Positions 10,998 through 19,203 of a stretch of DNA of 64,000 nt are shown here, piece by piece. Each line of letters opens with the position of its first letter. Position 1 is the first letter of the stretch. The position numbers were made by a program, and so were the translations under genes. Origin of the DNA: Woeseiaceae bacterium (GTDB taxonomy: Bacteria > Pseudomonadota > Gammaproteobacteria > Steroidobacterales > Woeseiaceae); contig JANQLK010000018.1 in assembly GCA_028280615.1 (NCBI GenBank), positions 52,962 to 116,961 on the forward strand. Direction: 5' to 3'. The notes below the pieces were generated by a model. The model was given only the letters and a program-made list of their open reading frames with translations. It ran no database searches and was not told where the DNA came from.

Positions 10998-12029
10998 ATG
11001 AAAAGCTCGCTCACGATCTTACTGGCCGGACTTCTGTTGCATCCGCTCACGGCTCTCGCAGACTTGCTCGTACTGACCGACACGGTCGACGATGCCACGT
11101 TGACCTTGTCGATCGACGATACGGCCGAACTCGGTTCGACGGCTTCCGCATCGATCAACATACAGGTCGTTGACGACGACGTTCCACTGAGCGCGGGTGA
11201 TTCGATATTCGTCGAATTCTTCGAAGACGATCTGCTCAACGACGATGAGATCTTCAGCACGAGCTTTCTGGTCACCGCTGCAGAAGTCGCGGCAGGTATA
11301 GTGGACCGGACGTTCGATGTGTTGTTCGACGTCTCGCCGCTCGTCGAGGGAATCGGCAACACGCTGGAGTTCTTCGCCCGGGCGCTCGTCGACAAAGATG
11401 CATGCGGATTCACCTGCCTCAACGACAACCCTGAAACGGATCTCGCAATCGTCTCGGTCGTCGATCCGGCTAACCCGCCGCCCGAGCCGCCGGACGGACC
11501 AACGCCGACCGCCGATCTCGTTACGGTCAGGGACAGCGTCGATGACGCAACGCTCACGCTCTCGATGTTCGACGAGGCGTTGATCGGCTCGTCCCCGCCG
11601 ACGTCCATCCGAATCGAGGTCGACAGCCTTTTCGTTCCGCTCACACTAGGCGATTCTGTCCTCATCGAGCTCTTCGAGGATGACCTCTTGGACGACGATC
11701 TGCTGTTCAGCACCTTCTTCGAAGTCACCGCGGACGAAGTGCTCGACGGCTTCGTCGACCGCACGTTCGATGTGCTTTTCGATCCGTCGCCCTTCTTCCC
11801 GGAATCCGCGTCCGACACCGTGCTGGAAATTTTCGCCCGGGCATCGGTAGACAAGTCAGGGTGCAGGTTTTTTTGCTTCGACGACACACCGGTGACGGAC
11901 AGCATTTCTGTCAACCTGGTCGCTGACGACAGCGAACCACCCGCCGCGATTGCCGAGCCGGCCACGTTCGCACTCCTCTGTGTCGGATTCGCGGCCATCG
12001 GAACGGCGAGGCGCAGACGGAAGGCCTGA
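10998..12029 (+). CDS. PEP-CTERM sorting domain protein with two tandem repeats
   Basis: A 343-aa secreted protein. It has a signal peptide (residues 1-21, LTILLAGLLLHPLTALA) and two similar ~140-residue domains offset by 151 residues. The C-terminal sorting signal is EPATFALLCVGFAAIGTARRRRKA: PEP-type motif, hydrophobic helix and Arg-rich tail. Each repeat contains VDRTFDVLFD and a paired-cysteine motif VDKxxCxFxC. The protein is strongly acidic. PEP-CTERM proteins are cut and anchored by an exosortase and often act with exopolysaccharide. The start at 10998 (GGAG upstream) replaces the track's 10914, which would precede the sigma-54 promoter. No exosortase gene is in the window. Confidence 0.88.
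   Translation: MKSSLTILLAGLLLHPLTALADLLVLTDTVDDATLTLSIDDTAELGSTASASINIQVVDDDVPLSAGDSIFVEFFEDDLLNDDEIFSTSFLVTAAEVAAGIVDRTFDVLFDVSPLVEGIGNTLEFFARALVDKDACGFTCLNDNPETDLAIVSVVDPANPPPEPPDGPTPTADLVTVRDSVDDATLTLSMFDEALIGSSPPTSIRIEVDSLFVPLTLGDSVLIELFEDDLLDDDLLFSTFFEVTADEVLDGFVDRTFDVLFDPSPFFPESASDTVLEIFARASVDKSGCRFFCFDDTPVTDSISVNLVADDSEPPAAIAEPATFALLCVGFAAIGTARRRRKA
11058..11930 (+). repeat. Internal tandem duplication within the PEP-CTERM gene
   Basis: Two coding units, roughly 11058-11470 and 11511-11930, encode domains that align across their length from ADLxxxxDxVDDATLTLS to the DKxxCxFxC motif, offset by 453 nt. About half the residues look identical by eye. They are joined by a Pro-rich linker (NPPPEPPDGPTPT). 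The divergence indicates an old duplication rather than an assembly artefact. Confidence 0.75.
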
Positions 12030-12157
12030 CTCCGCAAGCGTCGTGCCTGCGAGCGCCATCGCGCCCTGCGTAGCAGCAACAGGCGGAACCCCGCTCCGGG
12101 TCGCGCGGTCGGAATAAAGTCGTACAATCGACCGCCGTTTGCCGCACAGCCGACTTC

Positions 12158-12622
12158 ATGATCAGAAAACTCCTGGAACAGGTGACGAGTGCCGTCACCG
12201 CGACGTCGCCCGAAGACCCTGCTCGGGAGCGCCAGCATGCCCTCGATCTCGCCACGGCCTGCCTGATGGTCGAGGTGGCACGCGCCGACCACAGTTTCGA
12301 GGAGAGCGAATTCGAGAGCCTGCTGAACCTGCTCGAGCGCCATCTCGAACTCACGCCCGACGAGGCGAACGAACTCGCCAACACAGCCTCCGAACACGCC
12401 GAGGAAGCCGTGGACGTGCACCAGTTCACGAAGAAACTGCACGAACATCTGAGCGAGACGGAGAAAGCGCGCGTCGTGGCGATGCTGTGGCGCGTAGCCT
12501 ACGCGGACGGCCGCCTCGACAAGTTCGAGGACTCGCTGGTGCTCAAAATCAGCGACCTGCTGTACGTAAGCCGTGGCCTCGTGATGCGGCTCAAGCACGA
12601 CGCCGAGGTCGGCGCCCGCTAG
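12158..12622 (+). CDS. TerB-like (tellurite resistance TerB) family protein
   Basis: A 154-aa all-helical cytoplasmic protein. Two paired acidic helical motifs, VEVARADHSFEESEFE and WRVAYADGRLDKFED, are the metal-binding helices of the TerB/DjlA-like fold. Length and motif spacing fit the stand-alone TerB family in proteobacteria. It stands alone between the PEP-CTERM gene and a convergent cytochrome gene, with no ter operon, so a tellurite role is not supported. A TACAAT hexamer 30 bp before the ATG could be a -10 box, but no good -35 is seen. Confidence 0.85.
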   Translation: MIRKLLEQVTSAVTATSPEDPARERQHALDLATACLMVEVARADHSFEESEFESLLNLLERHLELTPDEANELANTASEHAEEAVDVHQFTKKLHEHLSETEKARVVAMLWRVAYADGRLDKFEDSLVLKISDLLYVSRGLVMRLKHDAEVGAR

Positions 12623-12626
12623 CGGG

Positions 12627-13067
12627 CTAGGGATATATCGGGTACGAGTAGGTCGGTATCACGACGTCATAGTGCGGCTGCAGGAACATGACGAGGTCGG
12701 TCAATTCCTGCACCGTCATGTAGCGGTTGTAGACGTACATTTTCGACTCGCCGTCTTCCGACACCTGGTCCTCGGCGTAGCCTTCGGCGAGCTTATGGGA
12801 CGGGTTGATGATCGCGGTCACGAGTTCGCCGTAGGTCGTCACGCGCGTCTTCAGGCCGCCGAGTTCAACGAACGCCTCGTAGCCGGGCACGGGCGGCAGG
12901 TCCTCGCCCGCGATCGTATGGCACTGGTTGCACTGCATGTACAGGAAGGCCTGCCGTCCCGCCTCGGGGTCGCCCTCTGGCAGCACGAAGCCGCGCTCCG
13001 ACATCATGTCGCGTTCGCAGGCCGCGGAAAGGGTCGCCAGCAGGGCCACCAGTGCCATTCGTTTCAT
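12627..13067 (-). CDS. Mono-heme cytochrome c lipoprotein
   Basis: A 146-aa exported protein. A hydrophobic signal ends in a lipobox (LSAAC at about 15-19). One heme-binding motif follows (CNQCH in YMQCNQCHTIAG), with Met residues in the C-terminal half (RYMTVQELTDLVMFLQ) as possible sixth ligand. It would be anchored in a membrane facing the periplasm. It converges with the TerB-like gene, leaving 4 bp between stops. The redox partner is not evident from neighbours; it may be a sulfur-oxidation- or respiration-related electron carrier. Confidence 0.88.
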   Translation of the reverse strand: MKRMALVALLATLSAACERDMMSERGFVLPEGDPEAGRQAFLYMQCNQCHTIAGEDLPPVPGYEAFVELGGLKTRVTTYGELVTAIINPSHKLAEGYAEDQVSEDGESKMYVYNRYMTVQELTDLVMFLQPHYDVVIPTYSYPIYP

Positions 13068-13243
13068 TGCGCGTCACCCGTCGAAGGTCCTGATCGATGC
13101 GCAAGAATTATCATAGGTATCGGGCGCTTGCATCAGGGAAAACCGCAGATCCCGGGGTGGACGCGGCGCCGGCTTCCCCCGGCCGGACCACGGCTGCTAT
13201 TCTCGTCCGCGGCGCTACCCGGGAAACGCAAGGAGGCTTAGCG

Positions 13244-13768
13244 ATGCGTCTGTTCTTCCGCCTGTTATTCGCCTTGGCCGCGGCGTGGATGGCCGCCGGT
13301 TGCAGCGACCGTACCGGTGATGCGGGCCCGGCCGGCAACTCGAACGAAGCAGGGACGGCACGGGATGCGGCCGATTCCACGCCATGGCAGGCCGGCCAGG
13401 CGCTCGCCGCCGCCGTCGACGTCGAATGGCGCCTCCTGTCACTGGGCGACAATGTGCTCCTGCCCGGCGACGTCGAGGTTACGATCCGCTTCGAGGGCGA
13501 CGGGTTCAGCGGTCAGGGGCCCTGCAACCGGTACTTCGGCGCGCGCAACACGAACCCGAACCTGCCATCCCTGTTCGGTCCCGTCGGCGCGACGCGGATG
13601 GCTTGCCCGGACACGCAGATGCGGTATGAGGCGCAGTACTTCGAGGCGCTGGGCGGCGTCCGCGCTGCGCGAATCGACGGCGAGCGACTGGTTCTCGACT
13701 GGCAGACCGAAGACGAGCAGGGCGAACTCGTGTTCGTGCGTGTCCTGGCCCCACCCGAGGGGGTCTGA
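13244..13768 (+). CDS. META domain (HslJ-like) lipoprotein
   Basis: A 174-aa protein. The start at ATG 13244 has AGGAGG upstream and is preferred over the track's 13097. A signal peptide ends in a lipobox (AAGCSD). After a low-complexity linker, the META domain includes WRLLSLGDN, the FSGQGPCNRYFGA signature and a MACPD segment. META domains occur in HslJ and in lipoproteins tied to envelope or antibiotic stress; their function is unclear. It is divergent from the cytochrome c lipoprotein gene. Confidence 0.85.
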   Translation: MRLFFRLLFALAAAWMAAGCSDRTGDAGPAGNSNEAGTARDAADSTPWQAGQALAAAVDVEWRLLSLGDNVLLPGDVEVTIRFEGDGFSGQGPCNRYFGARNTNPNLPSLFGPVGATRMACPDTQMRYEAQYFEALGGVRAARIDGERLVLDWQTEDEQGELVFVRVLAPPEGV

Positions 13769-13792
13769 CCGGCCGCGACCGGCCGAGCGGCG

Positions 13793-14341
13793 TCAAAAGC
13801 GCAGCTCGGCGCCCAGGGAAAACACCGTGCCGGTCGTGCCGTCCAGGTCGTAGCGCGAGCCGTCGCCCGTGATCGAGAAGCGCTCCGAGAGACCGAAGCG
13901 CACGCCGAGCCCGAAGTACAGGTTGCCGTCCTCGGGCGTTGCGCGAGTCACGCCGTTCAGGTCGGCGTCGCCGTCCCAGAAGAATGCGCCGGCGCGGCCG
14001 AAGATGTCGACGCGCTCGCCCACCGGCAAGCTGCCGACCCCGCCGAGCATGAAGCCGTCGGCCTTGAGCGATACGCGGACCGGCGCGCCGTCGATGTCGA
14101 ACTCCTCTTCGAAACGGCCGAAGTTGTGATAGCCGCCTTCGAGCGCGAAGTAGTCGCTGAATCGCCAGCCCGCGGACAGCCGCCAGGCCGTCGAGTCGTC
14201 GTCGACGTCGAAACCGTCGAAACTCTCACTGAGTTCGGACTGTCCCACGCTCGCGCTGACGAAGAAGCCCGGGTCGGCGCAAGCCATGGCCGGGAAGAGG
14301 GCGCCCAGGATGAGCCCCGGTGCGAGGAGTTTGCAGTGCAT
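13793..14341 (-). CDS. Outer-membrane beta-barrel protein (8-strand, OmpW/OmpA-like size)
   Basis: A 182-aa protein with a signal peptide (MHCKLLAPGLILGALFPAMACA) and alternating aromatic or hydrophobic strands, ending in LGAELRF with a C-terminal Phe, the BAM recognition signature. The start at 14341 is chosen over 14368 because it begins the signal peptide. Strands such as WRLSAGWRFSDYFALEGGYHNFG are typical of opacity-protein-like barrels. The function is unknown. It is divergent from the TPR regulator gene, sharing a spacer of about 75 bp. Confidence 0.83.
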   Translation of the reverse strand: MHCKLLAPGLILGALFPAMACADPGFFVSASVGQSELSESFDGFDVDDDSTAWRLSAGWRFSDYFALEGGYHNFGRFEEEFDIDGAPVRVSLKADGFMLGGVGSLPVGERVDIFGRAGAFFWDGDADLNGVTRATPEDGNLYFGLGVRFGLSERFSITGDGSRYDLDGTTGTVFSLGAELRF

Positions 14342-14415
14342 GGTCGGTACCTCACGGTCGCTAATCATAGAGTCGGCAGTGTCCCGGCGATGCCGCTAAA
14401 CTCGCTGAAGCCTTG

Positions 14416-16248
14416 ATGAAGAACGCTGAAAACCCGGTGAAATCGACGTCCGCGAGCCGATTGCGCATCCGCGACCTCGAAATCGACGTCGCGTCGGGCA
14501 CGCTGTGGCGCGACGGGGCGGTCGTCGATCTGCCCGAGCTGTCGTTTCGCTTGCTTCTGACGCTCGCCGAGCGCGCGCCCGGGCTCGTCAGCAAGGACGA
14601 GCTGATCGAGGCGGTCTGGGGCGATGTCGTCGTGAGCGACGAGACCCTGGCGCAGCGCGCCCGGCTGCTGCGCCAGGCCCTTGGCGACGACGGCAGCGAT
14701 TCGCGCTATTTCACGGCCGTGCGCGGCCGCGGCTACCGGCTTACCGCGCCCGTCGAGGCGATCGATCCGGACCCGCTGGACGTTCGTCACACGCCGGATT
14801 CGCGACGCGGCCCGGCCGCGCTGCTCGCATTCGTCGCGGCGCTCGCGCTCGGAGCGCTCGTGTTCTGGCAGGGCTCGGACAATTTGCGGGACATCGAGCG
14901 CCTCGCCGTCCTACCTTTCAAGGACCTGAGCCGGGACCGGGACTACGGCTTTTTCGCCGATGGCATGCAGGAGGAACTGCTCACCCGGCTCGCGGGAATA
15001 GAGGCCGTCGACGTGCTTTCCCGCAGCTCGGTCGAGCGGTTCCGCGGCACCGAAATCGGCATACCCGATATCGCCGCCGCACTCGACGCCGATGCCGTAA
15101 TCGAAGGCAGCATACGGGTCACGGGCGACGACCTTAGAATCACGGTGCAGCTCATCGACGGTCGCAGCGACCGTCACCTTTGGGCGGACTCGTTCGACGA
15201 CGTGCTGTCGGTAGAGAACATCTTCGACATCCAGCGCCGCGTCGCCGGCGAAATCGCGGCGGCGCTCGCTCTCGAGCGCCCCGCGGAGCCCATGCTGCCG
15301 ACGCAGAGCCTCGACGCCTACAATCGCTACCTGCTCGGCCGCTACCACACGTTCCGGCAGACACCCCGGGATCTCGAACGTGCGGTCCGGAATCTCGAGG
15401 CGGCCATCGACATCGATCCCGAGTTTGCCGAGGCCTACGCGGCGCTGGGCCTGGCGCTGGCGTTCCAGGGCACGAATTACGGCGGAAAGCGGCCGCGCGA
15501 CGTCTATCCGCTCGCGCGTGAGGCGGCGCTCAAGGCGCTGTCGCTCGACGATACGCTGGCCGACGCGCGTTCGTTGTACGCCGAAATTCTTACCTGGTAC
15601 GACTGGTCCTTCGAGCTCGCCGAAAGCGAGTACCGGCGAACGCTCGAGCTGAATCCGCTCAACGTGCTGGGCTATGCGCTGTTCCTGTCATCGCAGGCGC
15701 GACACGATGAGGCCGTCGCGATGGTCGAGCGAGCGCTCGCGGCGACGCCCGGCGACGCTTACGTAAACGTCAACGCGGCCTGGCGCTACCTGCGCGCGGG
15801 CCGGCTGGACGACGCGCTCAAGACGGCCAGGGCGGCCGCGGGACACCCGGACGCCGCCAGCGTATTCGGCCACGTGCTGCTGGAGCGAGGCAATACGGCT
15901 GCCGCAATCGACGTCTTCGAGCGCGACCTTGCCGAGAACGGCCGGAATCCGACCCAGATCGCGAATCTCGCGCACGCGTTGTATGCCGCCGACCGCCGCC
16001 TGGAAGCCGACGCGCTGCTCGAGGAGCTGGTCGCGATGTCCAGGCGGCAATACGTGCCCGCCGTGCAGGTCGCGGCCGTGTACGCTGCGGCCGGAAGAAC
16101 CGACGACACGTTCCAACAGCTCGCCCTGGCGCTCGCGAACCGCGAGCGCGGTCTGATCTTTCTCGGCGTGAACCCGGTTTTTCGCCGCCTGGCCGGCGAC
16201 CCGCGCTACGGTCAACTGCTCGAGCACGTCGGCTTGCCGGTCGAGTGA
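14416..16248 (+). CDS. CadC-like membrane regulator: OmpR-type wHTH, TolB-like domain and TPRs
   Basis: A 610-aa protein. The cytoplasmic OmpR/PhoB-type winged helix spans residues about 15-112 (SFRLLLTLAERAPGLVSKDELIEAVWGD and the RGRGYRL end). One TM helix lies at about 135-155 (LLAFVAALALGALVF). A periplasmic FlgO/TolB-like domain follows (LAVLPFKDLS, FADGMQEELLTRL, then GSIRVTGDDLRITVQLID), and TPR repeats run from about 290 to the end. There is no phosphoacceptor domain, so signal passes across the membrane as in CadC or ToxR. TTG precedes the chosen ATG at 14416. It lies directly upstream of, and codirectional with, the SLBB export gene, which it may control. Confidence 0.9.
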   Translation: MKNAENPVKSTSASRLRIRDLEIDVASGTLWRDGAVVDLPELSFRLLLTLAERAPGLVSKDELIEAVWGDVVVSDETLAQRARLLRQALGDDGSDSRYFTAVRGRGYRLTAPVEAIDPDPLDVRHTPDSRRGPAALLAFVAALALGALVFWQGSDNLRDIERLAVLPFKDLSRDRDYGFFADGMQEELLTRLAGIEAVDVLSRSSVERFRGTEIGIPDIAAALDADAVIEGSIRVTGDDLRITVQLIDGRSDRHLWADSFDDVLSVENIFDIQRRVAGEIAAALALERPAEPMLPTQSLDAYNRYLLGRYHTFRQTPRDLERAVRNLEAAIDIDPEFAEAYAALGLALAFQGTNYGGKRPRDVYPLAREAALKALSLDDTLADARSLYAEILTWYDWSFELAESEYRRTLELNPLNVLGYALFLSSQARHDEAVAMVERALAATPGDAYVNVNAAWRYLRAGRLDDALKTARAAAGHPDAASVFGHVLLERGNTAAAIDVFERDLAENGRNPTQIANLAHALYAADRRLEADALLEELVAMSRRQYVPAVQVAAVYAAAGRTDDTFQQLALALANRERGLIFLGVNPVFRRLAGDPRYGQLLEHVGLPVE

Positions 16249-16297
16249 TCCGCGGGATAGCGCATTGGGCTTCACGTCTGGCCTGCAGGGCGAGTGC

Positions 16298-16306
16298 TGC
16301 TACAAT
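16298..16306 (+). promoter_or_regulatory. Candidate extended -10 promoter of the SLBB export gene
   Basis: TGCTACAAT is an extended -10 box (TGn plus TACAAT) 61 bp before the chosen ATG at 16368. The -35 position (CTGGCC) is poor, as allowed for extended -10 promoters. If used, it rules out the earlier in-frame starts at 16245 and 16305. Confidence 0.4.
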
Positions 16307-16367
16307 GAGCCGCGACTTCGGACCAGAACGTCGATTGCAGCACTGGACTGGCAGGACTCGGGCATTC

Positions 16368-19145
16368 ATGGGACTCAGGACTAGCCACCGCGCATCTCGC
16401 GGTGGCGGCGGAACATTGCGATGCGTGACCGCTCTCATTCTTCTGGCATTCGGCCTTCTCTCGGCGCCGCTTTCGGCTAACGCCCAATCGGTCCGGCTCT
16501 CCGCCGAGCAGCAGCGCATGCTCGAGCAGCTGCCGCCCGCGCAGCGCGAGCAGGCGTTACGGGCGCTGGAACAGTACGAGACTTCCCGGCCGCAGACGGC
16601 CCCAAGGCCCGTCAGAGAAACGCCATCGACGCAGACGCCGGCCCTGTCCCCCATTCCAGAGATCGCCGAGGAAGAAGAGCTGCGTGCATCGCCCAACAGC
16701 AGCCTCGTCATCCGGATGACGCCGAGGAACGACCTGACCGCACAGCAGCGCGAGGCGCTTGAGCAAAACCAGGTCAAGAGCAGCCTGGTCGGCAACCGCA
16801 GCTACACGCTGGACGACGTCGGCGTGTTGTCCTTGTTCAACGTTCGATTCATTCCGCTGTTGGGCTTGAACGAGGCTGACATCGAAAGACGGCTGCAGGC
16901 AGAGCCGTTGTTGACCGAATTCAACATCGATGTGCGGATTCTAAGCGTCGCCGAGACAGGCGTCGATGCACTCGACTACTTCGGGTACGAGCTGTTCGAA
17001 CCGCACGAGGTCAGCTTCGATCCGCCGATGTCGGGACCCGTGCCCCCCGACTATGTTCTCGGCACGGGCGACACGGTTCGCATTCAGCTCTACGGAAAAG
17101 ACAACCAGGTCCATGAACTGGACGTCACGCGCGACGGCCATTTGAACTTGCCCGAGGTGGGGCCGGTCATCGTCGCCGGGCTGCCGTTCTCGGAGGTTCG
17201 TGAAGAGATCAGGCAGCGTGTAGGCCAAATACTGCTCGGGACGGAAGTCAGTGTAACAATGGGTCAGTTGCGCAACATTCGCGTGTTCGTCGTCGGCGAC
17301 GCGAACCGTCCAGGATCCTATATCGTCAGCAGTCTCGCGACGATGAGCAGCGCGCTGTACCGGAGCGGCGGCATCAGCCGGGTCGGCTCGTTGCGGGACA
17401 TCGAGCTGAAGCGGGACGGCAGGACGGTCGCGACGCTCGATTTGTACGATCTCCTGTTGAAAGGCGACAGTTCCGGCGATGAGCGCCTGATGCCCGGCGA
17501 CGCCGTATTCGTGAACCCGGTCGGCCCGCGGATCAGTATCGGCGGCGCCGTGAACCGGCCGGCGATTTACGAGATGCGAGGCAAGGAATCCCTCGCCGAG
17601 GCCCTGGAGCTTGCCGGCGGTTTGACCGACGACGCCTATGCAAACGGCGCCCGCATCGAGCGGATTTCGGAAGCGCAGCGCCGTGTCGTCGTCTCCATCG
17701 ACGCTGACGGTGATGAAGCGAAGACATCTTCGGTGCGGCCCGGCGACGTGGTTGTTGTCCCCAGAGTCCTGCCGGAAATGGACAATGTGATCACGCTCAT
17801 CGGCCAGGTCGAACGGCCCGGCCCCTACGAGTGGCGCCCCGGCCTCAGGCTGACCGACCTGATCGGTTCTCGTCGCGACCTGAAACCGGCGGCCGACGCT
17901 GGCTACGTGCTCGTTCGGCGTGAAGATGCGGAAACCCGCGAGATCTCCGCTTTGTCTGCCGATCTCGGGCGGGCGCTCGACGCTCCTCAGTCCGAGGCGA
18001 ACATACCACTGAAGCCTCGGGATACAGTCTACGTGTTCAACCAGCAGTTTGACCGCCAGCTGGTCATCGAACCGATTCTCGACGAGCTCACGGCACAATC
18101 CCGTTTCGGCAAGCCGCTCAGGGAGGCCAGCGTCACCGGCAGAGTCAAGGCGCCGGGCGCCTACCCGCTGGAGCCCCGCATGCGCGTCAGTGACCTGCTG
18201 CGAGCCGGGGGCAGCTTGTCCGAAGACGCGTTCACACTGAGCGCCGAGATAGCCCGCTACGAGATCGTCGACGACTCGTACCGGGAGACGGAAATCATCG
18301 ACGTCGATCTTGCCGCGGTCATGGCCGGCGACGCCGCCGCCGACATCGAAATCAGGGAATACGACAATCTGCGCATCAGCCGCCTGCCGCAGTGGGCGGA
18401 AACCTGGTCGGTCACGCTCGAAGGCGAGGTGACCTATCCCGGCGTGTACAGGATAAGGAACGGCGAGACGCTTAGTCAGATCATCGAGCGGGCAGGGGGA
18501 TTGACCGAGGATGCTTTTCCGGCGGGTGCGGTCTTCCTGAGAGAACATCTGAGGCAGCGCGAGCAGGAGCAGATCGAGGTTCTCGCACAGCGCATGGAAG
18601 CCGATCTGACAGCGCTCTCGCTCGAGGATCGCGGTATCGATTCCGCGGATACCCTGTCGACCGGGCAATCGTTGCTGGCACAACTCCGGTCCACGCGGGC
18701 CGTCGGCCGCCTCGTCATCGACCTGGACCCGGATCAGAGTCCGCGGGATAGTGACAGCAGTGACATCGAACTCCGGGACGGCGATCGCCTGCTCGTACCC
18801 AAGAGTCCGGACGAAGTGACCGTGATCGGCGAGACCCAGCAAAATACCTCGCACCTGTACCAGCAAGGGCTTTCGAGGGACGACTACATCGGCCTGAGCG
18901 GCGGACTGACGCGCCGCGCAGACAAGAAGCTGATCTACGTGGTCCGGGCGAGCGGCGCCGTCGCGCACGGCAATCGGTCCAGATGGATCGGAAGGTCGTC
19001 GGGGCTGGAGATTCGCCCCGGCGATACGATCGTCGTTCCGGCAGATACCGACCGCGTCAGGCCGCTGACGCTGTGGACGAACGTTTCCCAGATTCTGTAT
19101 CAGGCGGCGATTGCGGTGGCGGCTGTTCGGACGTTTGATAACTAG
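16368..19145 (+). CDS. Multi-SLBB polysaccharide export protein (Wza-like, enlarged)
   Basis: A 925-aa envelope protein. A signal peptide (ALILLAFGLLSAPLSANAQS) is followed by a Gln-rich segment, then a Poly_export domain (DYVLGTGDTVRIQLYG) and about six SLBB domains; each carries a GxVxxPGxY-type strand and an AGGL-type helix (for example GAVNRPAIYEM, GQVERPGPYEW, GRVKAPGAYPL, GEVTYPGVYRI). Wza itself is about 380 aa with two SLBBs, so this is a long variant. The C-terminus has a hydrophobic helix (ILYQAAIAVAAVRTF). The likely role is the outer-membrane or periplasmic channel for the adjacent polysaccharide. No lipobox cysteine is seen. Confidence 0.9.
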   Translation: MGLRTSHRASRGGGGTLRCVTALILLAFGLLSAPLSANAQSVRLSAEQQRMLEQLPPAQREQALRALEQYETSRPQTAPRPVRETPSTQTPALSPIPEIAEEEELRASPNSSLVIRMTPRNDLTAQQREALEQNQVKSSLVGNRSYTLDDVGVLSLFNVRFIPLLGLNEADIERRLQAEPLLTEFNIDVRILSVAETGVDALDYFGYELFEPHEVSFDPPMSGPVPPDYVLGTGDTVRIQLYGKDNQVHELDVTRDGHLNLPEVGPVIVAGLPFSEVREEIRQRVGQILLGTEVSVTMGQLRNIRVFVVGDANRPGSYIVSSLATMSSALYRSGGISRVGSLRDIELKRDGRTVATLDLYDLLLKGDSSGDERLMPGDAVFVNPVGPRISIGGAVNRPAIYEMRGKESLAEALELAGGLTDDAYANGARIERISEAQRRVVVSIDADGDEAKTSSVRPGDVVVVPRVLPEMDNVITLIGQVERPGPYEWRPGLRLTDLIGSRRDLKPAADAGYVLVRREDAETREISALSADLGRALDAPQSEANIPLKPRDTVYVFNQQFDRQLVIEPILDELTAQSRFGKPLREASVTGRVKAPGAYPLEPRMRVSDLLRAGGSLSEDAFTLSAEIARYEIVDDSYRETEIIDVDLAAVMAGDAAADIEIREYDNLRISRLPQWAETWSVTLEGEVTYPGVYRIRNGETLSQIIERAGGLTEDAFPAGAVFLREHLRQREQEQIEVLAQRMEADLTALSLEDRGIDSADTLSTGQSLLAQLRSTRAVGRLVIDLDPDQSPRDSDSSDIELRDGDRLLVPKSPDEVTVIGETQQNTSHLYQQGLSRDDYIGLSGGLTRRADKKLIYVVRASGAVAHGNRSRWIGRSSGLEIRPGDTIVVPADTDRVRPLTLWTNVSQILYQAAIAVAAVRTFDN

Positions 19146-19203
19146 ACGGAATGCGATCTTGCTGTAGCCCCTCGGCATAGCGGGCCCGTTCTGACAGCGC
19201 TCT

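Noticed and set aside
10817-12598. N-terminal ~590 residues of the 690-aa minus-strand ORF (10526-12598)
   Set aside because: It lies opposite the PEP-CTERM and TerB-like genes, is Ser/Arg-rich without domains, and only the last 96 residues match a real family (GNAT).
16245-16367. Earlier in-frame starts for the SLBB protein (16245 GTG, 16305 ATG)
   Set aside because: They put over 20 non-hydrophobic residues before the signal peptide and overlap or precede the extended -10 box.
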